DNA from: a virus | Reading direction: 5' to 3' (one strand) | Length of the DNA stretch: 42,343 nucleotides | IMG/VR virus record: IMGVR_UViG_3300023223_000117 | Coordinates: 1 to 42,343 of that record | Part shown: positions 15,290-23,858 of the stretch, piece after piece | Layout of the letters: each line of letters starts with the position of its first letter | How positions within the stretch are numbered: the stretch's first letter is position 1 | Program-made: the position numbers and the translations under genes | Notes under the pieces: generated by a model | Databases searched by the model: none | What the model saw: the letters and a program-made list of their open reading frames with translations, nothing else | Told to the model about the DNA's origin: nothing

Positions 15290-16323
15290 TGGCGCTATTA
15301 TTCATAGATGGTTTTGACCATTACAACGAGATACGGGAAAAGTGGCTAGTGAGTAGCACCTTTGACCAACCTACTTTCGTTGCAGGCAGGTTCGGAGGTC
15401 AAGCATTGGCTGTACAGTTTCAAAATATGGCAGGCACTATCAAACAAACCTTAGGAATTCAAATAGAGATGTTTGTAGGCTTTGCTTTCTTTGCCCCCGG
15501 TATAAACACTGAGGAACATATTGAGTTCCTCGATGTAGCAGGCACAATAAGAGCCACTTTGTTTGTGAATTCAGACGGCTCAGTTACTGTAACTTCAACA
15601 GGCGCAGCAGGTTCGGATACATCCGCAACAGGTATAATTACTAACTCCCAATTTCACTACATTGAATTGCACTACCGTCCACACTCCACGGTAGGCATTT
15701 TCGAGTGTCGTGTGGACGAGGTAGTGGTAGCCTCTGTTACAGGAGCTACAAGTTCTGGAGCAGATGATGATGTCGCACAAGTGGTCTTAGCACATAACGG
15801 CACTAATGCTCCACAATACCTATATGACGATTTTTATATTCTGAATTCATTAGGAGCTATTAACACAGATTACTTGGGAGATGTGAGGGTAACGACTCTC
15901 TATCCCAAAGCCAATGGCAATATAAATAACTTCACACCAACTGGTGCTACCAACAATTTTGAAGCGGTTGATGAGATTGTATTAGATGGGGACACTACCT
16001 TTGTAGAATCTGGACTGCTGCTAGCGAAAGAGGATTATGACAACGATAACTTCGCAGACTTAGGTGTAGCACCGGGTGCTATCTTTGGAGTGCAGACTAC
16101 TAATGCTGCCAAGAAGACGGATGCTGGTACTATCAAGTACAAAGATGAGATGGTAGTTGCAGGCCTTCGATTTGACGATGGCACTGAGATTACTCCCGGC
16201 AGTAGTGCTTATTTCTGTTCCACATTCATCAGAGATACTGACCCTTCCGATGGTGTAGCGTGGACAGAAGCTAAAGTAGCAGCCGTAGGCTCTGGATTCA
16301 CTATAACTTTTAGGGAGATATAA
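15289..16323 (+). CDS. Lectin-like structural protein, paralogue 2 (DGFDHY)
   Basis: A 344-aa protein with the same order of motifs as its left neighbour: LLFIDGFDHYNEI, GGQALAVQFQN, YIELHYRPHSTVGIFECRVD, YDDFYILNSLGAINTDYLGDVRVT and WTEAKVAAVGSGFTITFRE. Identity by eye is moderate, highest in these motifs, so the pair comes from an old tandem duplication. Probably a second copy of the same virion structure or a heteromeric partner. Stop and next start overlap. Confidence 0.75.
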   Translation: MALLFIDGFDHYNEIREKWLVSSTFDQPTFVAGRFGGQALAVQFQNMAGTIKQTLGIQIEMFVGFAFFAPGINTEEHIEFLDVAGTIRATLFVNSDGSVTVTSTGAAGSDTSATGIITNSQFHYIELHYRPHSTVGIFECRVDEVVVASVTGATSSGADDDVAQVVLAHNGTNAPQYLYDDFYILNSLGAINTDYLGDVRVTTLYPKANGNINNFTPTGATNNFEAVDEIVLDGDTTFVESGLLLAKEDYDNDNFADLGVAPGAIFGVQTTNAAKKTDAGTIKYKDEMVVAGLRFDDGTEITPGSSAYFCSTFIRDTDPSDGVAWTEAKVAAVGSGFTITFREI

Positions 16324-16604
16324 TGACGTTATCAGATACTTATAGTTGTATGCTTACGGTGAAGTTTGACTTTGCTATTGATAACAGTGCAGGTAAGTGG
16401 AGCACACCACAGGAGACATACAAGTTAAGCACGCGTAGATTGGTAGGGACTAACGAAGCGAACTATCCATTTAAGGTAATTGATACCAGAGTTAGAGCAC
16501 GAGGCACTGGTCGAGTGGTAGTAATGAGATATGAATCATCACCGGGGAAGGACTTCGAGTTAATCGGAAGAGTAACCCCATTCACGTTCGAGACAGAAGG
16601 ATAA
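16323..16604 (+). CDS. Hypothetical protein, 93 aa, in tail module
   Basis: Beta-rich short protein (KVIDTRVRARGTGRVVVMRYES, FELIGRVTPFTFE) with no recognised family. The sequence around GTGRVVVMRYESSPGKDFEL resembles the end of larger phage structural proteins, so it may be a tail-tip accessory. It joins the preceding gene through an overlap and is followed by two small basic genes. Confidence 0.6.
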   Translation: MTLSDTYSCMLTVKFDFAIDNSAGKWSTPQETYKLSTRRLVGTNEANYPFKVIDTRVRARGTGRVVVMRYESSPGKDFELIGRVTPFTFETEG

Positions 16605-16608
16605 TATA

Positions 16609-16725
16609 ATGCCAGAACATACAGAAGCAGAACAAAAGAAACGTAGACTTGCAGCACAGCGAAGGAATGCTTTGAAGAAGCGCAAGAAGCGTAAAGTAAG
16701 AAAGCTCAGAGGGGTCAGGAAGTAA
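16609..16725 (+). CDS. Small highly basic protein, 38 aa
   Basis: The frame encodes MPEHTEAEQKKRRLAAQRRN and then almost only Lys/Arg, with AGAAGGA 8-14 bases upstream of the ATG and a TAATG overlap with the next gene. Such very basic peptides in phages may be packaged with DNA or bind nucleic acid; this is inference. It is too short for homology by eye but the tight overlap on both sides supports it. Confidence 0.6.
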   Translation: MPEHTEAEQKKRRLAAQRRNALKKRKKRKVRKLRGVRK

Positions 16726-16865
16726 TGGCTATTCGTAAACGAGGCAATAAGTTTATTGTCACGAACAAGGCTGGTACTAAAGTGCTTGGCACCCATAATA
16801 CACGAAAGGAAGCATTGAAACAGCTTGCAGCTATTGAGGCAGGTAAGAAACGTAGGGGTAAATAA
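16725..16865 (+). CDS. Small basic protein, 46 aa, KRGNKFIVTN type
   Basis: The protein begins MAIRKRGNKFIVTNKAGTKV and continues with a helix THNTRKEALKQLAAIEAGKK. This strand-then-helix plan, in which a K-x-[WF]-x-V segment is followed by T-[KR]-x-[EK]-A-x-x-Q-L, is common in tiny phage proteins near tail genes; function unknown. TAATG overlaps at both ends place it firmly in the operon. Confidence 0.65.
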   Translation: MAIRKRGNKFIVTNKAGTKVLGTHNTRKEALKQLAAIEAGKKRRGK

Positions 16866-17623
16866 TGGCTAAGAAAACTTTACTCAAGATTGTACAGCGT
16901 ATAGGTGAAGCTATAGGGTCAGATGAGATTGACACTCTCACTGAAACTATCGAGTCCATTGAGATTACCAACATCGTTGAGGATACCTTTATTGAGGTGA
17001 TAAGTCGTAGGGACTGGGAATTCCTACGTGATAGGGCATTGCAGTTAGATGCACGTGATGCAGGTGACACTAAGATAATGAATCTCAAGATTCCATCTAA
17101 TGTCACCCGGCTCCAGTGTGTTCAGTACATAGATGAGAATGGTAAATTTAGAGACCTTACTTATTTACCTGCTTGTGATTTTCTCAGACGGCTGCAAGGA
17201 CGTAATGTAGCTGATGATAATATCACTGCTATTGCTAATGATGACGGGGTGTTACTCAATATCATCACTGACCAGTTTCCTACGATGTATACTTCATTTG
17301 ATGAGTTGAACATTACCTTTGATGCACACGATGCAACAAGGGGAGTTGGTAATCTGGTGGCAGACTCTGTGATAGTGGCTAATATTATCCCACTTATGGA
17401 TTTTACTGCCCCTCTAGCTACCTTACCAGTGCCTGAAAGGATGGAGACACTGATTATTAATGAAGCTAAAACAACAGCAGGAGTACACTTAAGACAAGTA
17501 CAAGACCCAAGAGCAGACCGCATAGCACGTAGACAAGGGATTAAGCTACGTGAATTAGAACCACAAACCAACCGTGACAAACCGGAGTTAAATTATGGAC
17601 GCAGGACAAGTTCAACGCGATAA
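16865..17623 (+). CDS. Tail tubular protein A-like head-tail adaptor
   Basis: A 252-aa protein with the pattern of podovirus adaptor proteins: an N-terminal helical part LLKIVQRIGEAIGSDEIDTL...VEDTFIEVISRRDWEFLRDRALQ, an Ile/Pro motif KIPSNVTRLQCVQYID, then YLPACDFLRRLQG and a C-terminal helix with NEAKTTAGVHLRQVQDPRADRIARRQ. T7 gp11 and its relatives connect portal to nozzle. Here it lies downstream of the nozzle gene instead of directly upstream as in T7. Overlaps the next gene by 29 bases. Confidence 0.75.
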   Translation: MAKKTLLKIVQRIGEAIGSDEIDTLTETIESIEITNIVEDTFIEVISRRDWEFLRDRALQLDARDAGDTKIMNLKIPSNVTRLQCVQYIDENGKFRDLTYLPACDFLRRLQGRNVADDNITAIANDDGVLLNIITDQFPTMYTSFDELNITFDAHDATRGVGNLVADSVIVANIIPLMDFTAPLATLPVPERMETLIINEAKTTAGVHLRQVQDPRADRIARRQGIKLRELEPQTNRDKPELNYGRRTSSTR

Positions 17624-17906
17624 AGTTTTATTAGGAACAACACCTAATGGTAAGAATCTTTATTATGTTCGCAGACCACTCAAGTCTGTGAGATTTATAG
17701 CATTTGGAGATGGAGGACAGCTACCAGCTATGTTAGCCGGGGGCTTTAGTTCCCAGAGAGCAGCTAAAAATATGGTGGATTCCTACTTAGCTAAGATGGC
17801 AAGGAAGGAGATAGATGCAGAAGGTAATCCAATAGTGCTTAAGCCTAAACCTATAGTTAAACCTAAAACTAAAGCTAAGGCTAAAACGAGTAGGGAGGGA
17901 TTCTAA
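17595..17906 (+). CDS. Hypothetical small protein, Lys/Pro-rich tail
   Basis: A 103-aa protein; GGAG seven bases before the ATG fixes the start inside the adaptor gene end. It has LPAMLAGGFSSQRAAKNMVDSYL, in which GGF-[TS]-S-x2-A-A-x3-[IVM]-x2-Y-L is a pattern repeatedly found in short podovirus proteins of unknown role, then a low-complexity tail of KPKP/KTKAK repeats. The tail could bind DNA or the phage head interior. Two bases before the GNAT gene. Confidence 0.6.
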   Translation: MDAGQVQRDKVLLGTTPNGKNLYYVRRPLKSVRFIAFGDGGQLPAMLAGGFSSQRAAKNMVDSYLAKMARKEIDAEGNPIVLKPKPIVKPKTKAKAKTSREGF

Positions 17907-17907
17907 T

Positions 17908-18363
17908 ATGAATATTAAGAGGGTATCATTTGCCGAAGCCTATGATGCAATGTATCAAGATATGCTTGCCCATTGGGATGAAGTCCCATTAGGGAACTTT
18001 GATTTAGAGCTAGACCTTGATACTGAGAAGTATATGGAAGCAGAAGAGGCAGGGTATGCGTGTTATTATCTTGTACGTGATGATTCTGGACAAGCTATAG
18101 CTTATATGAGTGTCTTTGCTAGCCCTATGTGCCAGCACAAAGGTCTTATGTCTGCGGTTACTGATGCCTTCTATGTTGCTCCTGAACACCGAGACAGTGG
18201 TGTGTTTGCTGAACTACTAGAGTTTGTTGAGAAGGATTTAACATCATGTGGCATAGATTATTTTACTGTAGTACATAACCCAAGGTACAAAGGGCGCACT
18301 GCTTTATTTTTAGAACATATCGGATACTGTAAAACAGAAGTGTTATACACTAAGGAACTATAA
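17908..18363 (+). CDS. GNAT-family N-acetyltransferase
   Basis: A 151-aa protein with the GNAT core: strand pair YLVRDDSGQAIAYMSVFASP, then DAFYVAPEHRDSGVFAELLEFVEKDL (residues ~86-111) holding the acetyl-CoA loop R-x-S-G-V-F, and a C-terminal YKGRTALFLEHIGYCKTEVLYTKEL typical of the fold's last helix and strand. It would move an acetyl group from acetyl-CoA to an amine. Several podoviruses have such a gene among tail genes; the substrate is not known and modification of a virion or host protein is speculation. Starts two bases after the previous stop with GGAGGG upstream. Confidence 0.8.
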   Translation: MNIKRVSFAEAYDAMYQDMLAHWDEVPLGNFDLELDLDTEKYMEAEEAGYACYYLVRDDSGQAIAYMSVFASPMCQHKGLMSAVTDAFYVAPEHRDSGVFAELLEFVEKDLTSCGIDYFTVVHNPRYKGRTALFLEHIGYCKTEVLYTKEL

Positions 18364-18854
18364 TGTCAGGTGTCGCATTAGGTTTAGCAATCTTTGGAAC
18401 AGTTGGTTCCCTAGTAGAACAACGGAAAGTAGCTAAAGCCCAGCAGAAGCAGGCTGAAGTAGCAAATCGTATAGCTTCTAATAAGCGGGTACGTGATATC
18501 AAGAGGGCAGTAGCCCTTAGTCGTATTAGACGAGGTGAGCTTCAATCAGCAGGGTTCCAGCTTGGAGTTGCTGGAAGCACCACTGTAGCTGGGGCTACCG
18601 GAGGAGCACAGTCTGATGTAGCCTCTCAAATATCCGCAGCTAATCAACAATTCACTGGCCAACAGGCTATTGCTACTTTATCTGAGAGGATTGCTGGGTT
18701 TCAGGCTCGTGCTGCGACATTTGCAGGTGTTGGTGCAATCGCAGGACAGTTTACAGGTGGCACTGGTAGTGTAGGTGCTCAGAATAGAGCAGCTGTCTCT
18801 GATTTCTTTGGCTTCAATTCTAGTTCAGCTCCAGTTGTTGACCTGAGTAGGTAA
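18363..18854 (+). CDS. Internal virion protein, T7 gp14-like
   Basis: A 163-aa Ala/Gly/Gln-rich helical protein: a hydrophobic N-terminal segment VALGLAIFGTVGSLVEQ followed by helices KVAKAQQKQAEVANRIA and a Gly-rich central stretch. This composition and the position directly before two very large proteins fit the small ejection protein that inserts into the outer membrane in T7-type infection. Function is inferred from position and composition. TAATG overlap with the GNAT gene. Confidence 0.7.
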   Translation: MSGVALGLAIFGTVGSLVEQRKVAKAQQKQAEVANRIASNKRVRDIKRAVALSRIRRGELQSAGFQLGVAGSTTVAGATGGAQSDVASQISAANQQFTGQQAIATLSERIAGFQARAATFAGVGAIAGQFTGGTGSVGAQNRAAVSDFFGFNSSSAPVVDLSR

Positions 18855-18863
18855 GGAACAATT

Positions 18864-21800
18864 ATGGCTGTTGAAAAGAGTGAGTTTAATGCAGACGAAT
18901 TTCAAAGCATAATATCTCCTGAAGCTATCACACCTGAAAAACTGGAGTTTGACCCAGAAGAATTTAGGCAGTTGTTATTAGGGGACCGACCCTTACAAAG
19001 TCCTGTTACCCATGCCTCTGCTACAGCACAGTTGGCAGCAGCAAGGGGTAAACTTTTAGAGACACAGGCATTAGAGGCAGCGTCCGTAGTACCTGACCAA
19101 GATGATGAACTCAGTAGAGCAGCCAATGAGCTAATGGATGAGGTAGAGGCAGAAATAGCTGGTGTTGCCTCACAAGTAGCAGGCACTCATCCCGCAGGAG
19201 TAAAGGGGGCATTGGATGAGCTGAATGCAGGAATGAAAGCAGTTAATCGTAGGCGTAACCACCCTGTCTTTCCTGAGATGGTGGTCATAGAGCAAGCAAC
19301 CACTATTCCACTCGCTGAAAGACTCCATGAAGATATGGCAGTTAATTTAGCTAACAAGAATGTGTTACATAAGATGATGGATGAGCAGGGACTCTTTAGT
19401 GTTGCGACAGGGATAGAGTTCTTAGGGTTATCAGTACCTCTTCGTCATACTTTAATATGGGAACAGATTAAAGAGGGAATTGAGAATAATGATGTACTGA
19501 GCCTACATATTACTGGTGACAGTATAGCTGGTATGATTACTTCTTTTCAAAGGCTCTCTCCAGCCAAGCGGCAAATCTTATTTCCAGTGCTAATGAACAC
19601 AGTAATTGCAGCTTCTGGTATAGAAAGTCCAATCCTCCCAAGCGGTCAGCTTACCGATAAGAATATGTTAGGAGCTATATCTGCTTTAATATTTTTTTTA
19701 GACCCTGAAGGTGCTAATCGTGCCTCACTTGAGCAGAAAGTAATATTAGGCTTAGATTTAATTCCTGCCTTGGCTGCTATAAGAAACTTGAATAGGGTTA
19801 GACCTACACTGGGTAACATTGAGGCATTCACAGCGGCTAGGAAAGCTGCGGAGGCTCGGGCTACCGGAGGTGCGCGTAGACCTAGGCCCGATACAGGATT
19901 TGGCTTCGACCCTAAGAGAGAAAGGGAGACCACTACTGTTGACGGAGAGTTTACAGTTAAAACTAATAAGGCTATAGCTGGCTTGCCTAAGCCAGTGAGA
20001 CAGCGTATGGAATTACTCTTACGTGATGCCACTGTTCGTGCCACTAGAGAGGACAGTCTGATGAGTCTTATTGCTAGGACAGGTGATAAGCTCCAAGCTG
20101 CAAGATTTGGCGTTGCTGCCATGCATGATGATGTCATCTTAAGGGCAGCTGGTATTAATGTGCAAGATATACTGCATAGTGCTATGCCTTGGCAAAATAA
20201 AGAATGGATTAATGCCACCATTCCAAACATAATTCCTGAATTACAGCAGGAGTTTAATGACTTTCACCGAAGGCTTGAAGGAAGCCTACGTGCTCTTAGT
20301 ACAGAGTCAGACTTAATGCAGATAGGGGCATTAAATGCGATAGAAAAAATAGCTGCCAAGGAGAGTTTCTTTGAGAAAATGCAGAAAGTGACCTCTGATT
20401 ATATGTTGGAGGGTACTCACCTCACTGGATTGAAAGTTGGTACGGAAACCGCAGGTGGATTTGAGTTTGAATACACACTCGCTAGTGTTACTGGTTTATT
20501 TCGAGAGGTGAAAGGCACTGTTGCATGGGGTATTGATGATGTCACAGGGAATTTTACTGAGACAGTTAAGAATCTAAAGGAGAGTCCTCTTGGAGACCTC
20601 CCCGGTCAATCACCTTTCTCATGGAGTAGCACCAAGCCGGGGATAGAAAGGGATTTCGGTGATTCTGTGCTAACAGCGGTACGAGCAAGTGACTTAGCTG
20701 TTGCACTCAAGAAAAGAACACTTGAGTTTTGGCGTAACGCCTCTTCTTCTATTGCACTGTCGCAGAAGAAGCAGCGCAGGGTGCAAGCTGTGGAGATGGC
20801 AGGTAGTGACTACATCAATGAAGGGACACAGCAACGTGGTCGTGTGTTCACTCCTGCTGAACTAACTATGGGTATTCCTATCTCTCCTAGAATAGTTCAA
20901 CAGTTTGGATTGAAGGAAACTAGAATCAGATTGAATGACCCAGCAGAAGTATTGGCCTATTACAAGCGTAGAGACTACACAGATTACCTTAATGGTGTTA
21001 CTAATTTTGCATTACGTAGAGAATTACAAGTTGAAAAATACAACACCTATTTTATTAATTCACCAGCAGGTGAAAAATCTACGCTGGTACGTCCATTCCC
21101 AACCCTCGCTGATGCTCTTGTAGAGATACGAGGTAAGGTTGGGTTTCATATCTATGACCAAGCCACTATGACTACCCAACCTGTGACCAAGAGCCTGCTC
21201 ACTACGTTATATGAGCAAGGCAGAGCCTTGGGTAGAAGTAGGGAGGATTGGAACATCTCTGGTAATGACTTGGCGACAGGGGGTGAGGTTGTTGAGTTCT
21301 TTATTATTGACCCAGTACAGATTTTCCCCCTACCTGACCAGATAGCACACTATCATCCGGGGTATGTACCTGATATTTCCCTCGGTGTTGAGTTTGTTGT
21401 TAGACAAAAATTCCCTGTTCAGAAGAGAGGTGTAAGCGAGAGGTTTGTTAACAAAGCACTTCGTAAGTTTGCTTCCCGTAAGGATGCGAAGACGTATATC
21501 GAGTTGATGAAGGTACAGTATGCTAAGAAACATCCTAATATATCACCTAAACAATTGGAGACTATGTTTGAGATAGCTGATGGCTCTCAGATGTCTCAGT
21601 ACCGTAGAGCAGTGGATAATCTAGGTGGTATGAACGGCTTGGTAACAGGTACACGAGCACAGGATGATATTCTACTTGGTCTGGAAGGTATACATCCTGA
21701 TAGGGTATCACCTAATGATGCATTGGGTCGTGCCTTAGATATCATTGGAGATAAGCTCACTATTAATGTTTGGCGTATGGGAGAACAACAGCGATGGCTT

Positions 21801-23858
21801 AATACAGTTAAGGCCGAGACAGGGAGAACACCACTCCTAGGCTTTAAAGCTACCCCCGTACCCCCCGGTCCATTAGGGGATGCATTGAATCAGATGCGTA
21901 AACAAATTGAGGTCTGGACTGGGGTGCCAACAGCAAAAGAAACTGCCTTTGAGACGCTAGTGCAGAGATACCATGATAGTGCTCTGACTGGGGTGAGGGC
22001 TTTTGATAAATTTACTGGCATGGGCTTAAGTAAAGAGGGTATTAAACATGCACTATGGCTCAAACATGCTGACCCTCTCGCCGCATGGCGTAATGCCAAT
22101 ACCCACATTTTGCTAGGATTTTTGAATCCTTCACAACTAGCGGTACAAGCATCAGCTATGTCGGTAGCTCTCTCTTTATCTGAGATTAAGAATATCCCCG
22201 GTATATTACATACCACAGCTATGTGGACCATCTTGGATAATATTCAGGATGAGACAGCATTAAGTAAAATGCTGGAGTTACTCAAGCCTATCATTGGAGA
22301 GGTAACAAATGGTGAACTTAAAGCCTTAGATGATGGTATGTATATGATGTGGAGAAGGGGAGGACTGTTAGAGGCTATCGAAAATAATGCAGATATCCGA
22401 CAGGTGACTCAGACCGGAGTAGGACTTAGTGCTATGGTGTTGCGTAGGCTAAAGAATATCAGTTTAGTAGCCTATAGAGCAGGTGAGGCTATAAATAGGC
22501 GTGTAGCATTCATTGCTGCTCATGCACGTGTAAAGAAAGCGCGGCCACATGCCAAGTTAGATGATGAGTTTCTAGTTGAGACATTGAATGAAGCGAATAA
22601 AACGATGATGTTATTGAATCCTGCAAACAGGTCATACTGGCAGGGTGGTCCTCAAGCTGGCACAGCACAGAATCTGTTAGCTACTATGACTCAGTTCTGG
22701 CAGGTGGGTGTGAAGCCTATGGAGATGTTAGCTAAGCCAGAAAAACGAGGGGGCTTTAGCGGACGACAAAAGAACAGGGGAGTCATGGGACAGTGGATTC
22801 TGTTTGGAGCCATGGGTCTCCCGTTCCTAGGAGCGTATGGTCCCGGCTTTGTACGTTGGACAGCAGACAAAATGGGCTTAGACTCTGAGAATCCAGATGA
22901 TTTAGCAATACTGGGAAATGTAGCTAGTCTCTTTAACCAAGGACCAATCGGGTTTATGTCCCTGATGTTAACAGGGATAGAAGTAGATTTATCAGGCAGG
23001 TTCTCTATTGGTAGAGGTCCATTTGATTTACTAAATGATTTACTTACAGGAGAAGACCCTCTCTGGGTACGCGCATTGGGTCTTACTAATGAAACACTCA
23101 AGAGAGTGGGAGAAGCAACAGTGGATGTCGCTGCCGAATTGGGCGTCACTAACTTTTCCCAATTGATGGTAGCACTGGGCAGACTTAGCCCATTAGCATT
23201 AGCTGACAGGTCAGAAGACCCACCACTAACTGCTGAAAAATTCTTAACAGTGGCTCAGGAGATATTTGATATAGGTCTCACTATTCCTTCATCAGGAAGA
23301 AAAATATTACAGACCCGTATTATGGTTAACGCGGGTGTTATTCTGAATCGAAGGGGACAAGTGGTAACTCGTAGAGACTTTACTACCGCTGAAAAACTAG
23401 CCACCATCTTTGGCTTCACCCTTACAAGTGTCAGTGGTATATATGAAATGCAACGTACCGAAAGGGATGAGGACTTAATGGTACGCTATGCATCAGATGT
23501 GTTTATCCGTAAGATGCATAGATGGGTGTACCTATATAAGATGGACCCTAAATTCGCAGCTAGTGTGACAGACATGAAGGCTACTCTCGATAAGAGCTTT
23601 AATAGTAATTTTTTAAGAGAGCAATTTAGAGCAAACATTGCCCGTAGAATATGGGAAGACCCTCAGACACTGGAAGAAAAGCAGTTGCTTAGGTTCTTTG
23701 AGAAACAAGCAGTAGATGAGATAACTAATGGTGCTCTGTTAGATATAAATAATTGGATAGGTGCTAAGGGTGTGCTCAGTAGACAACCAGTAGTTGTACC
23801 GTTTGCAAACAGAGAACACATCTTTGGTAATCAAGATGTAGATGAGGAGAATGAATAA
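18864..23858 (+). CDS. Very large internal virion / DNA ejection protein (gp16-like)
   Basis: At 1664 aa this is the largest gene, 12% of the window. It is mainly helical. The C-terminal half holds hydrophobic or amphipathic helices around WRNANTHILLGFLNPSQLA, GQWILFGAMGLPFLGAYGPG and NQGPIGFMSLMLTGIEVDL, which resemble the membrane-active C-terminal part of T7 gp16-type ejection proteins. Unlike T7 gp16, I see no lytic transglycosylase motif at its N-terminus; that activity may sit in the separate gene at 25686. Its N-terminal ~60 residues have a double motif (EFNADEFQSII and EFDPEEFRQLL) that may be a packaging tag. It should form the channel core for genome delivery. Confidence 0.75.
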   Translation: MAVEKSEFNADEFQSIISPEAITPEKLEFDPEEFRQLLLGDRPLQSPVTHASATAQLAAARGKLLETQALEAASVVPDQDDELSRAANELMDEVEAEIAGVASQVAGTHPAGVKGALDELNAGMKAVNRRRNHPVFPEMVVIEQATTIPLAERLHEDMAVNLANKNVLHKMMDEQGLFSVATGIEFLGLSVPLRHTLIWEQIKEGIENNDVLSLHITGDSIAGMITSFQRLSPAKRQILFPVLMNTVIAASGIESPILPSGQLTDKNMLGAISALIFFLDPEGANRASLEQKVILGLDLIPALAAIRNLNRVRPTLGNIEAFTAARKAAEARATGGARRPRPDTGFGFDPKRERETTTVDGEFTVKTNKAIAGLPKPVRQRMELLLRDATVRATREDSLMSLIARTGDKLQAARFGVAAMHDDVILRAAGINVQDILHSAMPWQNKEWINATIPNIIPELQQEFNDFHRRLEGSLRALSTESDLMQIGALNAIEKIAAKESFFEKMQKVTSDYMLEGTHLTGLKVGTETAGGFEFEYTLASVTGLFREVKGTVAWGIDDVTGNFTETVKNLKESPLGDLPGQSPFSWSSTKPGIERDFGDSVLTAVRASDLAVALKKRTLEFWRNASSSIALSQKKQRRVQAVEMAGSDYINEGTQQRGRVFTPAELTMGIPISPRIVQQFGLKETRIRLNDPAEVLAYYKRRDYTDYLNGVTNFALRRELQVEKYNTYFINSPAGEKSTLVRPFPTLADALVEIRGKVGFHIYDQATMTTQPVTKSLLTTLYEQGRALGRSREDWNISGNDLATGGEVVEFFIIDPVQIFPLPDQIAHYHPGYVPDISLGVEFVVRQKFPVQKRGVSERFVNKALRKFASRKDAKTYIELMKVQYAKKHPNISPKQLETMFEIADGSQMSQYRRAVDNLGGMNGLVTGTRAQDDILLGLEGIHPDRVSPNDALGRALDIIGDKLTINVWRMGEQQRWLNTVKAETGRTPLLGFKATPVPPGPLGDALNQMRKQIEVWTGVPTAKETAFETLVQRYHDSALTGVRAFDKFTGMGLSKEGIKHALWLKHADPLAAWRNANTHILLGFLNPSQLAVQASAMSVALSLSEIKNIPGILHTTAMWTILDNIQDETALSKMLELLKPIIGEVTNGELKALDDGMYMMWRRGGLLEAIENNADIRQVTQTGVGLSAMVLRRLKNISLVAYRAGEAINRRVAFIAAHARVKKARPHAKLDDEFLVETLNEANKTMMLLNPANRSYWQGGPQAGTAQNLLATMTQFWQVGVKPMEMLAKPEKRGGFSGRQKNRGVMGQWILFGAMGLPFLGAYGPGFVRWTADKMGLDSENPDDLAILGNVASLFNQGPIGFMSLMLTGIEVDLSGRFSIGRGPFDLLNDLLTGEDPLWVRALGLTNETLKRVGEATVDVAAELGVTNFSQLMVALGRLSPLALADRSEDPPLTAEKFLTVAQEIFDIGLTIPSSGRKILQTRIMVNAGVILNRRGQVVTRRDFTTAEKLATIFGFTLTSVSGIYEMQRTERDEDLMVRYASDVFIRKMHRWVYLYKMDPKFAASVTDMKATLDKSFNSNFLREQFRANIARRIWEDPQTLEEKQLLRFFEKQAVDEITNGALLDINNWIGAKGVLSRQPVVVPFANREHIFGNQDVDEENE

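Noticed and set aside
19646-20230. 194-codon leftward frame
   Set aside because: It is antisense to the 1664-aa gene, without ribosome site or overlap with any leftward gene.
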